NCBI GenBank assembly: GCA_026990885.1
Contig: JALXCO010000097.1
Span: 1-7,174, forward strand
DNA: 7,174 nucleotides
Direction of reading: 5' to 3'
DNA from: Desulfurococcales archaeon
GTDB lineage: Archaea > Thermoproteota > Thermoprotei_A > Sulfolobales > AG1
Shown piece by piece: positions 1 through 6,226 of the stretch. The notes under the pieces were generated by a model. The model ran no database searches. It saw nothing but the letters and a program-made list of their open reading frames with translations, and had not been told where the DNA came from. A program made the translations under genes and the position numbers. Position 1 is the first letter of the stretch. Each line of letters begins with the position of its first letter.

Positions 1-52
1 TTTTAACTAATTAAAGATTAAAGAAGTGTGTATTCAGGTATTCAGGTAGTAT

Positions 53-598
53 CTAGTCCTCTGTAGCTAGAAACCTGCATAGGGCGGCGTATATGAGTGC
101 GTGTATTTTCTGTTCGGGGTTTTCTCCAAGATCTTTTAATTCGATCTTTAAATCAAGCCTATCTATCAGCCTCTCTATATACGGATAGAGCTCGCCTATG
201 CCCTCTCTATCTCTGCTTGATAATCTATCCGCTATATAGAGGGCTAAATCGAGGGTGTCGGGATCCATAAATATGTTTATGGAGCCGTTATCCCATACCC
301 TGCTGGCTAAATCAACATCTATATCTATTCCTCTCCTTCTGAGGTTGTCGGACCACATTAGCAGGACGTCTCTCATTGAACGATCTATAATGGGATCAGA
401 TAGGCCAGCTATAGATAGCATAGATTTATATAGGGCTAGATCGCGAAACTTGATCACGTGAGAATCGGTAAATCTATAACCATCCAAAGCAGATACGGGT
501 TCTTGATGTCTCGTAAATGTGTAGCTAGAGGATATATCATGTGGATGAGCCTTACCTGTGTCGACAGCCCCGGTAGAGCCGGACATGGCTTGATGCAC
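53..598 (-). CDS. Uncharacterised protein, 181 aa, mostly helical
   Basis: I do not recognise this protein. The longest reading starts at a GTG (598). An in-frame ATG at 586 (residue 5) is an alternative, with a GGTG about 9 nt upstream that could act as a Shine-Dalgarno site. An AT-rich box at 623-634 would place the transcript start near 602, which favours leaderless use of the GTG. Residues 1-40 are rich in Ser, Thr, His and Gly and look disordered. Residues 50-181 look like a soluble, charged, mainly helical domain with motifs such as SDPIIDRSMRD (67-77) and a tail with IHALIYAALCRFL (165-177). There is no signal peptide, membrane segment or cysteine cluster. It is divergent from the HTH regulator at 775. 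Codon use (AGA, ATA, CTA) resembles the neighbours, so it looks native. It is judged a real gene from length, promoter and codon use; no function is proposed. Confidence 0.75.
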   Translation of the reverse strand: MHQAMSGSTGAVDTGKAHPHDISSSYTFTRHQEPVSALDGYRFTDSHVIKFRDLALYKSMLSIAGLSDPIIDRSMRDVLLMWSDNLRRRGIDIDVDLASRVWDNGSINIFMDPDTLDLALYIADRLSSRDREGIGELYPYIERLIDRLDLKIELKDLGENPEQKIHALIYAALCRFLATED

Positions 599-600
599 CT

Positions 601-774
601 GAAAAATGGCTAAGCCCCTTATGAATATTTAAGTTTTCTCGCTTTAGCTATCGAAATTAATTTTATATAGCCCAATATTATCCTCTAAATCGAAGCCTCT
701 TAATTTATTATTTTCTTGAGAAATATAATATTAATATCTTGGAGATGTAACATATATTAGCTAGATAAAATATA
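601..774. other. Divergent intergenic region (181-aa gene / HTH regulator)
   Basis: This 174-bp AT-rich gap holds the leftward promoter at 623-634 and, near 725-758, several AT-rich boxes that could drive the regulator at 775. The best placed for a leaderless GTG start is the CATATATTA stretch around 748-758; another AT-rich run lies at 722-738. Short inverted stretches such as ATTTCTC/GAGAAAT-like sequence near 712-723 are visible but weak. I see no RNA gene in it. Confidence 0.4.
623..634 (-). promoter_or_regulatory. TATA-like box for the 181-aa gene
   Basis: On the minus strand this reads ACTTAAATATTC and is preceded by a purine-rich GAGAAA stretch that could serve as the TFB recognition element. 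Its centre is about 28-30 nt upstream of the GTG at 598, the spacing expected for a leaderless archaeal transcript. Confidence 0.5.
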
Positions 775-1755
775 GTGATAGTTGTGGTCCCGTATAGGGA
801 GGAAAACATAGAGGATCACAGAAAAGGATCAGAGGAGCTAGTTAAAAAGGTAGCTAGCATTCTATCTTCGCACAGCATCGATGTAGATATACTTAGATAC
901 CCATATAAGGGAGAAAGATCGGTAGACCTCATAACATCAACCAAGCTAATGATAAAAATATCTAGAAAGCTTATAGACATAAGCAAGCGGGAAATCAACG
1001 AGCTTAAGGCTGCGGCATATATATTGAATAGCTTTCCACTAATCGTTTCCGAGTACTTTACTGATGAGAAAATAGAGTCTGGAATAGTTTTCGAGAAGAA
1101 CGATATAGATGTCATCGATCCTGAAACACTCGACATGTATCTTTCAGGCGAGAAGGTGTCTATCTACTCGAGAAAAGGAATGTTCTACGTCAGGATAAAC
1201 GGTAAGATGCTGGAGAGGTATAGGAGGAAGAGGGGTATGAGTCTAGGTGATCTAGCCAACATACTGGGGGTCAGCAGGAAGTCGGTATACGAGTACGAGA
1301 AAGGCCTTATGGATCCATCTGTAGATATAGCCGAAAAACTCCTCGATGTTTTCGGAGAGGAGATAATCGACTCATACGATATACCCGACGAGAATACTTT
1401 GGGCAGGATAAGGAAACACATAATCAGGCAAGCTATAACTTCAAGCATATCTGATCCCATTGTAAAAGAGATAACGAAAACCGGTGGGGAGGCTGTGAAG
1501 CTAAATAATACAGCGCCTGATATAGTGAGTAGAATAAACGAGAGCAAGGTGCTTATAGTTAGAGACAATGAAAATGTTGAGATCGATGAGCTCGAAAGAA
1601 AAATAGAGGAGTCTAGAAAGTTCGAGAGATTCATAAAATGCGGGCTTCTTCTGGTAACCATCAATAGTAGACGCAGAAAAGTTATTGAGAAGGAATTCGA
1701 TGTGGATGCTGTGGAGCTTGACTCGATATCGGAGTATCTTAGACATATTGATTAG
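775..1755 (+). CDS. HTH-type transcriptional regulator, COG1395 family (archaeal)
   Basis: This is a predicted cytoplasmic DNA-binding regulator of 326 aa, close to the usual length of the archaeal COG1395 family. Residues about 20-125 form an N-terminal alpha/beta region with the family pattern of a self-contained nuclease-like fold: VDLITSTKLMIKI (50-62), ELKAAAYILNSFPLIVSE (76-93), then GIVFEKNDIDVIDPETL (103-119). A Cro/XRE helix-turn-helix follows at about 146-197, with the core SLGDLANILGVSRKSVYEYE (156-175). The C-terminal part (about 205-326) is a second alpha/beta region. The start is GTG: an in-frame TAA at 766-768 rules out anything further upstream, and a GTG at 784 is the only near alternative. 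No Shine-Dalgarno site is well placed, so translation is probably leaderless. The regulated genes cannot be deduced here; the downstream THEP1 gene appears to have its own promoter. Family assignment is from recalled motif order. Confidence 0.88.
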   Translation: MIVVVPYREENIEDHRKGSEELVKKVASILSSHSIDVDILRYPYKGERSVDLITSTKLMIKISRKLIDISKREINELKAAAYILNSFPLIVSEYFTDEKIESGIVFEKNDIDVIDPETLDMYLSGEKVSIYSRKGMFYVRINGKMLERYRRKRGMSLGDLANILGVSRKSVYEYEKGLMDPSVDIAEKLLDVFGEEIIDSYDIPDENTLGRIRKHIIRQAITSSISDPIVKEITKTGGEAVKLNNTAPDIVSRINESKVLIVRDNENVEIDELERKIEESRKFERFIKCGLLLVTINSRRRKVIEKEFDVDAVELDSISEYLRHID

Positions 1756-1765
1756 ATAATGATAA

Positions 1766-1777
1766 TTTTGTTTAAGT
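1766..1777 (+). promoter_or_regulatory. TATA-like box for the THEP1 gene
   Basis: The TTTTGTTTAAGT stretch is centred about 28 nt upstream of the ATG at 1801. No strong Shine-Dalgarno sequence lies directly before that ATG, which suggests a leaderless transcript independent of the upstream regulator, although 45 bp would also allow read-through. Confidence 0.4.
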
Positions 1778-1800
1778 CAGGTGTAAGGGTTTATACATAG

Positions 1801-2361
1801 ATGATCTCTGTAATAATTACGGGACCTCCCGGAATAGGGAAAACAACTATTTTTATGAAGGTGATCGATGAACTTAAAAAGCGATCTATAAAGATCTCGG
1901 GTATTGCATGCCCAGACGTGAGAGGTGACAGGGGGAGAATAGGGTTCAAGATTATAGATCTATCAACAGGATCGTGGAGATGGCTGGCCAAGCTAAAAGC
2001 GCTTATCGATGGAGAGTGCAGAGTTGAGTTCGGGCGCTACTGCATAGATGTGGATGGAGTGAAAGAGATAGTTAATGAATCCATGAAGCATGTTGAGGGC
2101 TCCGACATTATATGTATAGATGAGGTGGGGCCGATGGAGTTTAGATCCAGCGACTTCAAGATATATCTAGATAAAGTATTCAATAGCGGTAAACCCCTGC
2201 TTCTTATAGTTCATAGAAATATTGTTGACTCTATAGCGCATCAACTCAAATCCTTGGGGAGAGATGTTAAGGTGTACAGGGTCGATCATTTAAACAGAAA
2301 CCATCTACATAAAAAGATCCTTAAAGACCTAAACATGATCCAGTCAAATAAAGATCAGTAG
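1801..2361 (+). CDS. Nucleoside-triphosphatase, THEP1 family
   Basis: This 186-aa P-loop NTPase matches the THEP1/COG1618 family, whose characterised members hydrolyse NTPs to NDP and phosphate; the physiological role is unclear. The Walker A loop is GPPGIGKTT (8-16). A GRYCIDVDGV segment (78-87) corresponds to the family's G-x-Y-x-V-D region. The Walker B strand with its following signature is IICIDEVGPMEF (103-114), and VHRN (137-140) precedes a VYRVDHLNRN segment (158-167) matching the C-terminal Asn-Arg motif of the family. Length is normal at about 180 aa. No membrane or signal sequence is present. The gene lies 45 bp after the HTH regulator on the same strand and its stop overlaps the stop of the convergent gene at 2355-2705. 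Family assignment is strong; the cellular substrate is unknown. Confidence 0.92.
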   Translation: MISVIITGPPGIGKTTIFMKVIDELKKRSIKISGIACPDVRGDRGRIGFKIIDLSTGSWRWLAKLKALIDGECRVEFGRYCIDVDGVKEIVNESMKHVEGSDIICIDEVGPMEFRSSDFKIYLDKVFNSGKPLLLIVHRNIVDSIAHQLKSLGRDVKVYRVDHLNRNHLHKKILKDLNMIQSNKDQ

Positions 2362-2705
2362 GGCCTCACAGCTATACCGCTGGATCTGGCTATCTCAACA
2401 ATATCTCTATAGAGATCTATACATTTAGACGGCTTATAGCAACTTACAGTCAAGTTAGCCTTTAGGGTTTTTAGGTCGCGCTGTGTATATATGGCCGTAT
2501 AGGTTTCCGATCTATTATCTATGTCAACAACGATCTTTATGAGGGAATCTCCATCACCCCATAGTAGGTATGATGAGCCATTGTATATAGATCCCGCATG
2601 TCTCGATGCGAATTCTGACGAGACCCTAGCTATAAAGCCTGTGTATTCGGTGGCCATATTGAACATGAGCACGGCCTTAACTTCATAGATACACATATGC
2701 GGCAT
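2355..2705 (-). CDS. Uncharacterised small protein, 116 aa
   Basis: I do not recognise this protein with confidence. It starts at an ATG (2705) that lies about 28 nt downstream of a clear AT-rich box at 2728-2740, fitting leaderless translation; a second ATG at residue 4 is possible. The predicted pattern is alternating strands and helices: a strand (5-16), a helix (20-36), strands at 45-49 and 54-61, a strand (67-73), then a helix-rich end (75-116). The region SLIKIVVDIDNRS followed by DLKTLKANLTVS (54-88) loosely recalls the small KEOPS subunit Pcc1, but the signature is too weak to claim. Three cysteines (5, 89, 95) form no metal-site spacing. Its 3' end overlaps the convergent THEP1 gene by 7 nt. 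Codon use resembles the neighbours. Confidence 0.72.
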   Translation of the reverse strand: MPHMCIYEVKAVLMFNMATEYTGFIARVSSEFASRHAGSIYNGSSYLLWGDGDSLIKIVVDIDNRSETYTAIYTQRDLKTLKANLTVSCYKPSKCIDLYRDIVEIARSSGIAVRPY

Positions 2706-2727
2706 CCAATAATATCATCTATCAACC

Positions 2728-2740
2728 TAAAATATTTTAA
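2728..2740 (-). promoter_or_regulatory. TATA-like box for the 116-aa gene
   Basis: Read on the minus strand this is TTAAAATATTTT, centred about 28 nt from the ATG at 2705 and preceded by a purine-containing stretch. It is a well-placed leaderless archaeal core promoter. Confidence 0.55.
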
Positions 2741-2770
2741 TCCGATAGATAAATTTAGGGCGAATTTGGG

Positions 2771-2811
2771 AACGTTTATAGTGTTGTTTTAAATATAAAA
2801 CGTTTAAAACG
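2771..2811 (+). promoter_or_regulatory. tfeB promoter with flanking repeats
   Basis: A TATA-like TTTAAATATAAAA lies at 2788-2800. The octamer AACGTTTA occurs on both sides, at 2771-2778 and 2799-2806, and TAAAACG occurs twice (2796-2802 and 2805-2811). CGTTTAAAACG (2801-2811) is an odd-centred palindrome, and GTTTTA/TAAAAC arms flank the TATA core. The TATA position predicts a start near 2820 and a leader of about 20 nt containing the Shine-Dalgarno-like GGTGAG at 2832-2837. The repeats suggest an operator, which is inference. Confidence 0.5.
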
Positions 2812-2842
2812 ATAAAATACTTGGTCTGAATGGTGAGCGATG

Positions 2843-3283
2843 ATGACTAAAAAGTATATAGATATACTCGACGAGGAATCAATGGATCCCCTGGATAGAA
2901 AGGCGTATGAAATCATTCTCAAAAGCAGCAGCAATGGAGGAATAATACAGTCAATGCTGTGGAAAATGCTTGGAGTAGACAGTAGAGAGGGCTCGAAAAT
3001 AGTTTTACGACTTATAAAAAGAGGGCTTATCACTAGAAAGAAGATCAGCTATGAAGGAAAGCAGACATACATGCTTAATGCAGTAACCAACAATAACCAG
3101 AAAATAAACATCTATGTATCCCTAGACAACATGTGGAGCATACCTTGCTTCACATGCGATCTCCTATTCTCATGCGGGAAATCATCCACAATAACACCAT
3201 TAAACTGCAGCAAATTAAGTGAATTTTTACTCACATATAATGCAGATGTCATAAAGAGCTATAATGTACTAAGGAAATCTTGA
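2843..3283 (+). CDS. tfeB: Transcription initiation factor TFE subunit beta (RPC34/RPC39 homologue)
   Basis: This is the beta subunit of archaeal TFE, which with TFE-alpha helps RNA polymerase open promoter DNA; it is related to eukaryotic RNA polymerase III subunit RPC39/RPC34. Numbering from the upstream ATG at 2840, residues about 15-80 form a winged-helix domain (LDRKAYEIILKSS, GGIIQSMLWKMLGV, KIVLRLIKRGLITRKK). The C-terminal signature is IPCFTCDLLFSC followed by ISP-like ITPLNC, giving cysteines 103, 106, 112 and 123 in CX2CX5CX10C spacing, the 4Fe-4S site of this family. Length (146-147 aa) fits the compact crenarchaeal form. Two adjacent ATGs (2840, 2843) are possible; GGTGAG at 2832-2837 lies 5 nt before the second, which I prefer. 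It follows the divergent 116-aa gene and precedes the SRP RNA, which is transcribed towards it. Confidence 0.9.
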   Translation: MTKKYIDILDEESMDPLDRKAYEIILKSSSNGGIIQSMLWKMLGVDSREGSKIVLRLIKRGLITRKKISYEGKQTYMLNAVTNNNQKINIYVSLDNMWSIPCFTCDLLFSCGKSSTITPLNCSKLSEFLLTYNADVIKSYNVLRKS

Positions 3284-3423
3284 GGAAATCACACCTCCTC
3301 CATAAAACTCTAAAATCCAAACCCCTCTATAGAAGATCCTCCTTAAAATCCTGCACGATCATATAGCCGAACCCCTATTCTACCATTTACATCCACTACA
3401 TAACTATAGCTTAGATCATAGAC
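3284..3423. other. Convergent gap between tfeB and SRP RNA
   Basis: This 140-bp AT-rich gap lies between the converging ends of tfeB and the SRP RNA gene. It contains pyrimidine-rich patches on the plus strand (around 3290-3300 and 3336-3341). No clear T-run terminator, hairpin or protein-like reading frame with a credible start is visible. It presumably carries the termination regions of both genes. Confidence 0.35.
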
Positions 3424-3737
3424 AACGGCGGCCCCACCCCTGTTGGTGTGGCCAAACAATAAGCGTGACCCCGCCACAAGACTCCACCCGGTGACCTGTG
3501 AACGTCGACGGCGGAGGTTAGGTTGCTCCCTTCCGGGCCTGGCCTGGTTCCCTCCGCTAAGGCGGTTGAGCCCCTCCTTCCGGAGGGGCCTCCGCCACCG
3601 CCGACCCCACAGGGCGGGCTTCATTGCTGTGGCGGGCGCTTATTGTTTGGCCACACCAACAGGGGTGGTTACTGGCCCCCGCTTTACGCCCTATTCGGGT
3701 TTGGGGGTGGGCGGGTCCCCCGGCCCTACCCGCCATG
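3424..3737 (-). ncRNA. ffs: Signal recognition particle 7S RNA (archaeal SRP RNA)
   Basis: This GC-rich block in an AT-rich region encodes the RNA scaffold of the SRP, which targets nascent membrane and secreted proteins. Read on the minus strand, the 5' domain has GGCCGGGGG with CGCCC and GGGCG segments able to make the Alu-type loop contact (about 3680-3725). Next come the long helix 5, then helix 6 with CCCCTCC-GGAA-GGAGGGG (3571-3588), the GNAR tetraloop bound by SRP19. Helix 8 follows, with CCAGGCCAGG, CCC-GGAA-GGG (3528-3537) and AGCA (3524-3527), the conserved SRP54/Ffh site. Helix 1 can close by GGCGG at 3730-3734 pairing with CCGCC at 3427-3431. About 314 nt is normal for archaea; the exact ends are estimated from helix 1. 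Protein-like frames across this block are artefacts of GC-rich RNA sequence. Confidence 0.95.
3434..3668 (-). repeat. Perfect 32-bp inverted repeat forming SRP helix 5
   Basis: The arms are 3434-3465 and 3637-3668 and are exact reverse complements over 32 bp. They sit at the positions expected for the two strands of helix 5. Pairing continues inward after a 4-nt asymmetric bulge (GTCA on the 3' strand), with CCCGCCACAG facing CTTGTGGCGGG on the minus strand. Confidence 0.95.
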
Positions 3738-3785
3738 TTATTTATTGTGTTATTTTTAATAAAAAACATGTGTTGAGTATATTGT
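3738..3785. promoter_or_regulatory. Shared divergent promoter: SRP RNA / threonine ammonia-lyase
   Basis: Only about 48 bp separates the two divergent starts. The single AT-rich run TATTTTTAATAAAAAA at 3751-3766 is about 25 nt from the estimated 5' end of the SRP RNA (3737) and about 27 nt from the ATG at 3786. It is therefore well placed to serve as the TATA element in both directions. The rightward transcript would be leaderless. Confidence 0.55.
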
Positions 3786-5033
3786 ATGGGTGGCGTTTTG
3801 GGTATAGAATCTGTGGTTAGTGATATATATGCTAGATCCGTTGAGGCTCTGGATATTATTAGGGATTATATTCATGAAACACCAATTGATCTTAGCTCGA
3901 CACTGTCTAAAATATATAGATGCAGCATGTTCCTTAAATATGAAAATCTCCAGAAGACAGGATCGTTTAAAGCTAGAGGAGCCCTATACAAGATCTATAA
4001 GCTGGCCAGAAAAGGGACCTCCGGAATAGTTGCAGCGTCTTCAGGAAATCACGCACAGGGAGTTGCCTATGCATCGAGCATCTATAATATAAAATCGTAT
4101 ATATTCATGCCTAAGGTAACTCCAGCGTCGAAGGTGAATGCTGTAAAAAGCTACGGTGCAGAGGTAATAATCTACGGCGACTATTTCGATGAGGCGTATA
4201 GGAAAGCATTAGAGTTTGCTGAGGAGAGGAAGCTTGATTTTGTTCATCCGTTCAACGATCCTGACATAATAGCGGGTCAAGGAACTATAGGGCATGAGAT
4301 ACTCAAGCAGTTGGGCGACGTAGATATAGTTCTTATCCCCGTTGGTGGTGGGGGGCTTATCTCTGGAATAGCTGTGGTCCTCAAGAAGCGGGTGCCTAGA
4401 GTAAAAATTATAGGTGTGGAGCCTGAAAGGGCTCCCAAGTTCATTAGGTCTCTAGAGGCGGGCAGGATTATTGATGTTGATATCAAGCCCTCTATAGCCG
4501 ATGGTCTCCTAGCTAAAAGACCTGGAGAGCTCACATTCGAGATCGTTAGAGAGTATGTGGATGATATCGTGGCGGTTAGCGAGGACTATATAGCTAGGGC
4601 TGTTTACTATCTTATGGAGCGTAACAAGATCGTTTCTGAAGGGGCGGGAGCCATAGGGCTTGCTGCTGTCTTAGAGAATAGGTTGCCTATAGATCTGGAG
4701 GGTAAAAGGGTTCTTATACTGATTAGTGGGGGAAACGTGGACCTCACTAACCTATATAGAATAATTATAAGGGGGCTGAGCTCCGAAGGGAGACTAATAA
4801 ACATCAATATAAAGATGCTTGACGCCCCCGGCAGGCTGAAGCGCATACTCGATATAGTGTATAGGTACAACGGCAATATAGTCGATATAATCCATAGAAG
4901 GATAGGTGAGGATATAGATGTTGGGTACTCTGTTGTTGAACTGCTGATCGAGATACCTTCTGTAGATGTTAGAGACAGGATCGTCAGCGACATAAGGAAA
5001 CTCAAGGAACACGGTTATGAAATCTTGGAGTAG
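3786..5033 (+). CDS. ilvA: Threonine ammonia-lyase with C-terminal ACT domain
   Basis: This PLP enzyme of fold type II deaminates L-threonine to 2-oxobutanoate and ammonia, feeding isoleucine synthesis or threonine breakdown; serine is often a second substrate. The catalytic domain spans about residues 12-325. Lys62 in KTGSFKARG binds PLP, SSGNHAQG (85-92) contacts the substrate carboxylate, PVGGGGL (185-191) is the glycine loop holding the PLP phosphate, and SGGN (314-317) lies near the pyridine ring. Residues about 335-415 form an ACT domain (NINIKMLDAPGRLKRILDIVYRYNGNIVDI onward), the usual site of amino-acid feedback control. At 415 aa it is the one-ACT form also seen in TdcB/IlvA-like enzymes of archaea and bacteria. 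The ATG at 3786 fits family N-termini and the promoter spacing. It is divergent from the SRP RNA. Biosynthetic versus catabolic use cannot be decided here. Confidence 0.93.
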   Translation: MGGVLGIESVVSDIYARSVEALDIIRDYIHETPIDLSSTLSKIYRCSMFLKYENLQKTGSFKARGALYKIYKLARKGTSGIVAASSGNHAQGVAYASSIYNIKSYIFMPKVTPASKVNAVKSYGAEVIIYGDYFDEAYRKALEFAEERKLDFVHPFNDPDIIAGQGTIGHEILKQLGDVDIVLIPVGGGGLISGIAVVLKKRVPRVKIIGVEPERAPKFIRSLEAGRIIDVDIKPSIADGLLAKRPGELTFEIVREYVDDIVAVSEDYIARAVYYLMERNKIVSEGAGAIGLAAVLENRLPIDLEGKRVLILISGGNVDLTNLYRIIIRGLSSEGRLININIKMLDAPGRLKRILDIVYRYNGNIVDIIHRRIGEDIDVGYSVVELLIEIPSVDVRDRIVSDIRKLKEHGYEILE

Positions 5034-5055
5034 ATTTGTAGGGTTGGGGATCACA

Positions 5056-5095
5056 CCAATATATAAACCCTAGTATTAAATAATTTTATTTAGGT
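5056..5095 (+). promoter_or_regulatory. Promoter region of the TYW1-like gene
   Basis: Two candidate TATA boxes are present. CAATATATAAA (5058-5067) would give a leader of roughly 15-20 nt containing AGGT at 5092-5095, about 9 nt before the ATG. TATTAAATAA (5074-5083) is about 27 nt from the ATG and would give a leaderless transcript. I cannot choose between them. Confidence 0.45.
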
Positions 5096-5104
5096 AAGTA
5101 CATA

Positions 5105-6178
5105 ATGACGATAAGGCTGCTCGATCTCAAGGATCCATACACCGAGATAAATGAGAAGCTGAGGAAGCAGAAATACCACCTGATCGGGGCTCACTCAGCC
5201 GTTAAGAAGTGCCTCTGGACACATAAAGCCATAATGGACAATATGTACTGCTATAAGGGAAAGTTCTATGGTATAGAGAGCCACAGATGCATACAGTCAT
5301 CGGTTTCGACACAGTGGTGCTGGAATGCCTGTCTCCACTGCTGGAGATTAAGACCTACAGACCTCGAGGAGCAGTGGGATGATAAGGGGCCCATATCGAT
5401 CGATGATCCAAAGTTTATCGTTGAGATGAGCATAATAGAGCATAGAAGAACGGTATCTGGATACAAATCCCTTGGAGCCCCAGACGAGATCATCAGAGAG
5501 GCTATGAACCCCAAGCATGTTGCTATAAGCCTAACTGGTGAAAACACCCTATACCCCAGGCTGGGGGAGCTAATCAAGGAGTACCATAGGCAGGGAATAA
5601 CCACATTTCTGGTTACTAGAGCCATCAGGCCAGATATATTGGCCAATTTGGATGAGGAGCCCTCACAGCTATATATCTCTTTAGAGACATACGATGAGGA
5701 GGGGTACGAATACTTTACCGTGCCATTGGTGGCTAACGCATGGCAACTAACCCTTGAAACAATTGAAATGCTACCAAGCTTCACATGCCCAACAGTATTT
5801 AGGATAACAGCAATAAAGAATTGGAATATGGATAACAACGCTGTTAAGGGATTCGCTAAGCTGATCGAGCTTGCACAACCAACATTCATAGAGATAAAGG
5901 CCTACATGCATGTTGGGGCATCAACAAATAGGTTAACCAGGGAAAACATGCCGAGCCACAGTGAGGTTGTTGAGTTCGCCAAGAAGCTAGCTGATGAAAC
6001 TGGATACATGTTTGTTTCCGAAAACAAGCCATCTAGGGTAGCGCTTCTGTCCCTCTTAGATAAGCCTCTTATACGCCATGGCAATGCAAAGATCTCGTGG
6101 TGGGATCCTGACTATGAGGGTTTCGATGAGTACGAGCAGGACAGCTCTAGCCTGTATGGTACTCTAGTAACTAAATAG
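5105..6178 (+). CDS. taw1: TYW1/Taw1-family radical SAM tRNA-Phe 4-demethylwyosine synthase (divergent)
   Basis: TYW1/Taw1 enzymes condense N1-methylguanosine-37 of tRNA-Phe with pyruvate carbons to form the tricyclic 4-demethylwyosine, the second step of the wyosine pathway. The radical SAM cluster motif is CWNACLHC (Cys72, Cys76, Cys79). Cys36, Cys49 and Cys62 have the 13-residue spacing of the family's auxiliary 4Fe-4S cluster, and Lys51 (CYKGKFYG) matches the lysine proposed to bind pyruvate. FYGIESHRC and the later IEIKAYMHVGASTNRLT (262-278), with NMPSH just after, are also family hallmarks. Length, 357 aa, is slightly above the usual 310-345. Several normally conserved segments differ: GENTLYP instead of GEP-type (145-151), FLVTRA instead of VTNG (168-173), and ISLETY where SxxAP is usual (191-196). 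It is probably a true TYW1, but a paralogue with altered chemistry is possible. S6e lies 104 bp downstream. Confidence 0.88.
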   Translation: MTIRLLDLKDPYTEINEKLRKQKYHLIGAHSAVKKCLWTHKAIMDNMYCYKGKFYGIESHRCIQSSVSTQWCWNACLHCWRLRPTDLEEQWDDKGPISIDDPKFIVEMSIIEHRRTVSGYKSLGAPDEIIREAMNPKHVAISLTGENTLYPRLGELIKEYHRQGITTFLVTRAIRPDILANLDEEPSQLYISLETYDEEGYEYFTVPLVANAWQLTLETIEMLPSFTCPTVFRITAIKNWNMDNNAVKGFAKLIELAQPTFIEIKAYMHVGASTNRLTRENMPSHSEVVEFAKKLADETGYMFVSENKPSRVALLSLLDKPLIRHGNAKISWWDPDYEGFDEYEQDSSSLYGTLVTK

Positions 6179-6226
6179 GGGCTTTCTACATCTAATAGAT
6201 CAAATACCTGCCCGGGTTGTAGCGAC

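Noticed and set aside
32..47. Tandem ATTCAGGT repeat downstream of the 181-aa gene
   Set aside because: Only two 8-nt units; too short to support a function and likely chance.
3284..3300. Minus-strand GGAGGAGGTG resembling a strong Shine-Dalgarno site
   Set aside because: Any frame beginning nearby ends within a few codons inside the tfeB 3' end.
3434..3668. Inverted repeat as terminal repeats of an insertion sequence or MITE
   Set aside because: The arms coincide with SRP helix 5, the enclosed sequence is helices 6 and 8, and there is no transposase or target duplication.
3343..3820. Long reading frames on both strands across the GC-rich block
   Set aside because: The block is the SRP RNA gene; the frames are Pro/Arg/Gly-rich and come from GC-rich structured RNA. 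The minus-strand tail at 3343-3420 reads somewhat like protein but has no credible start of its own.
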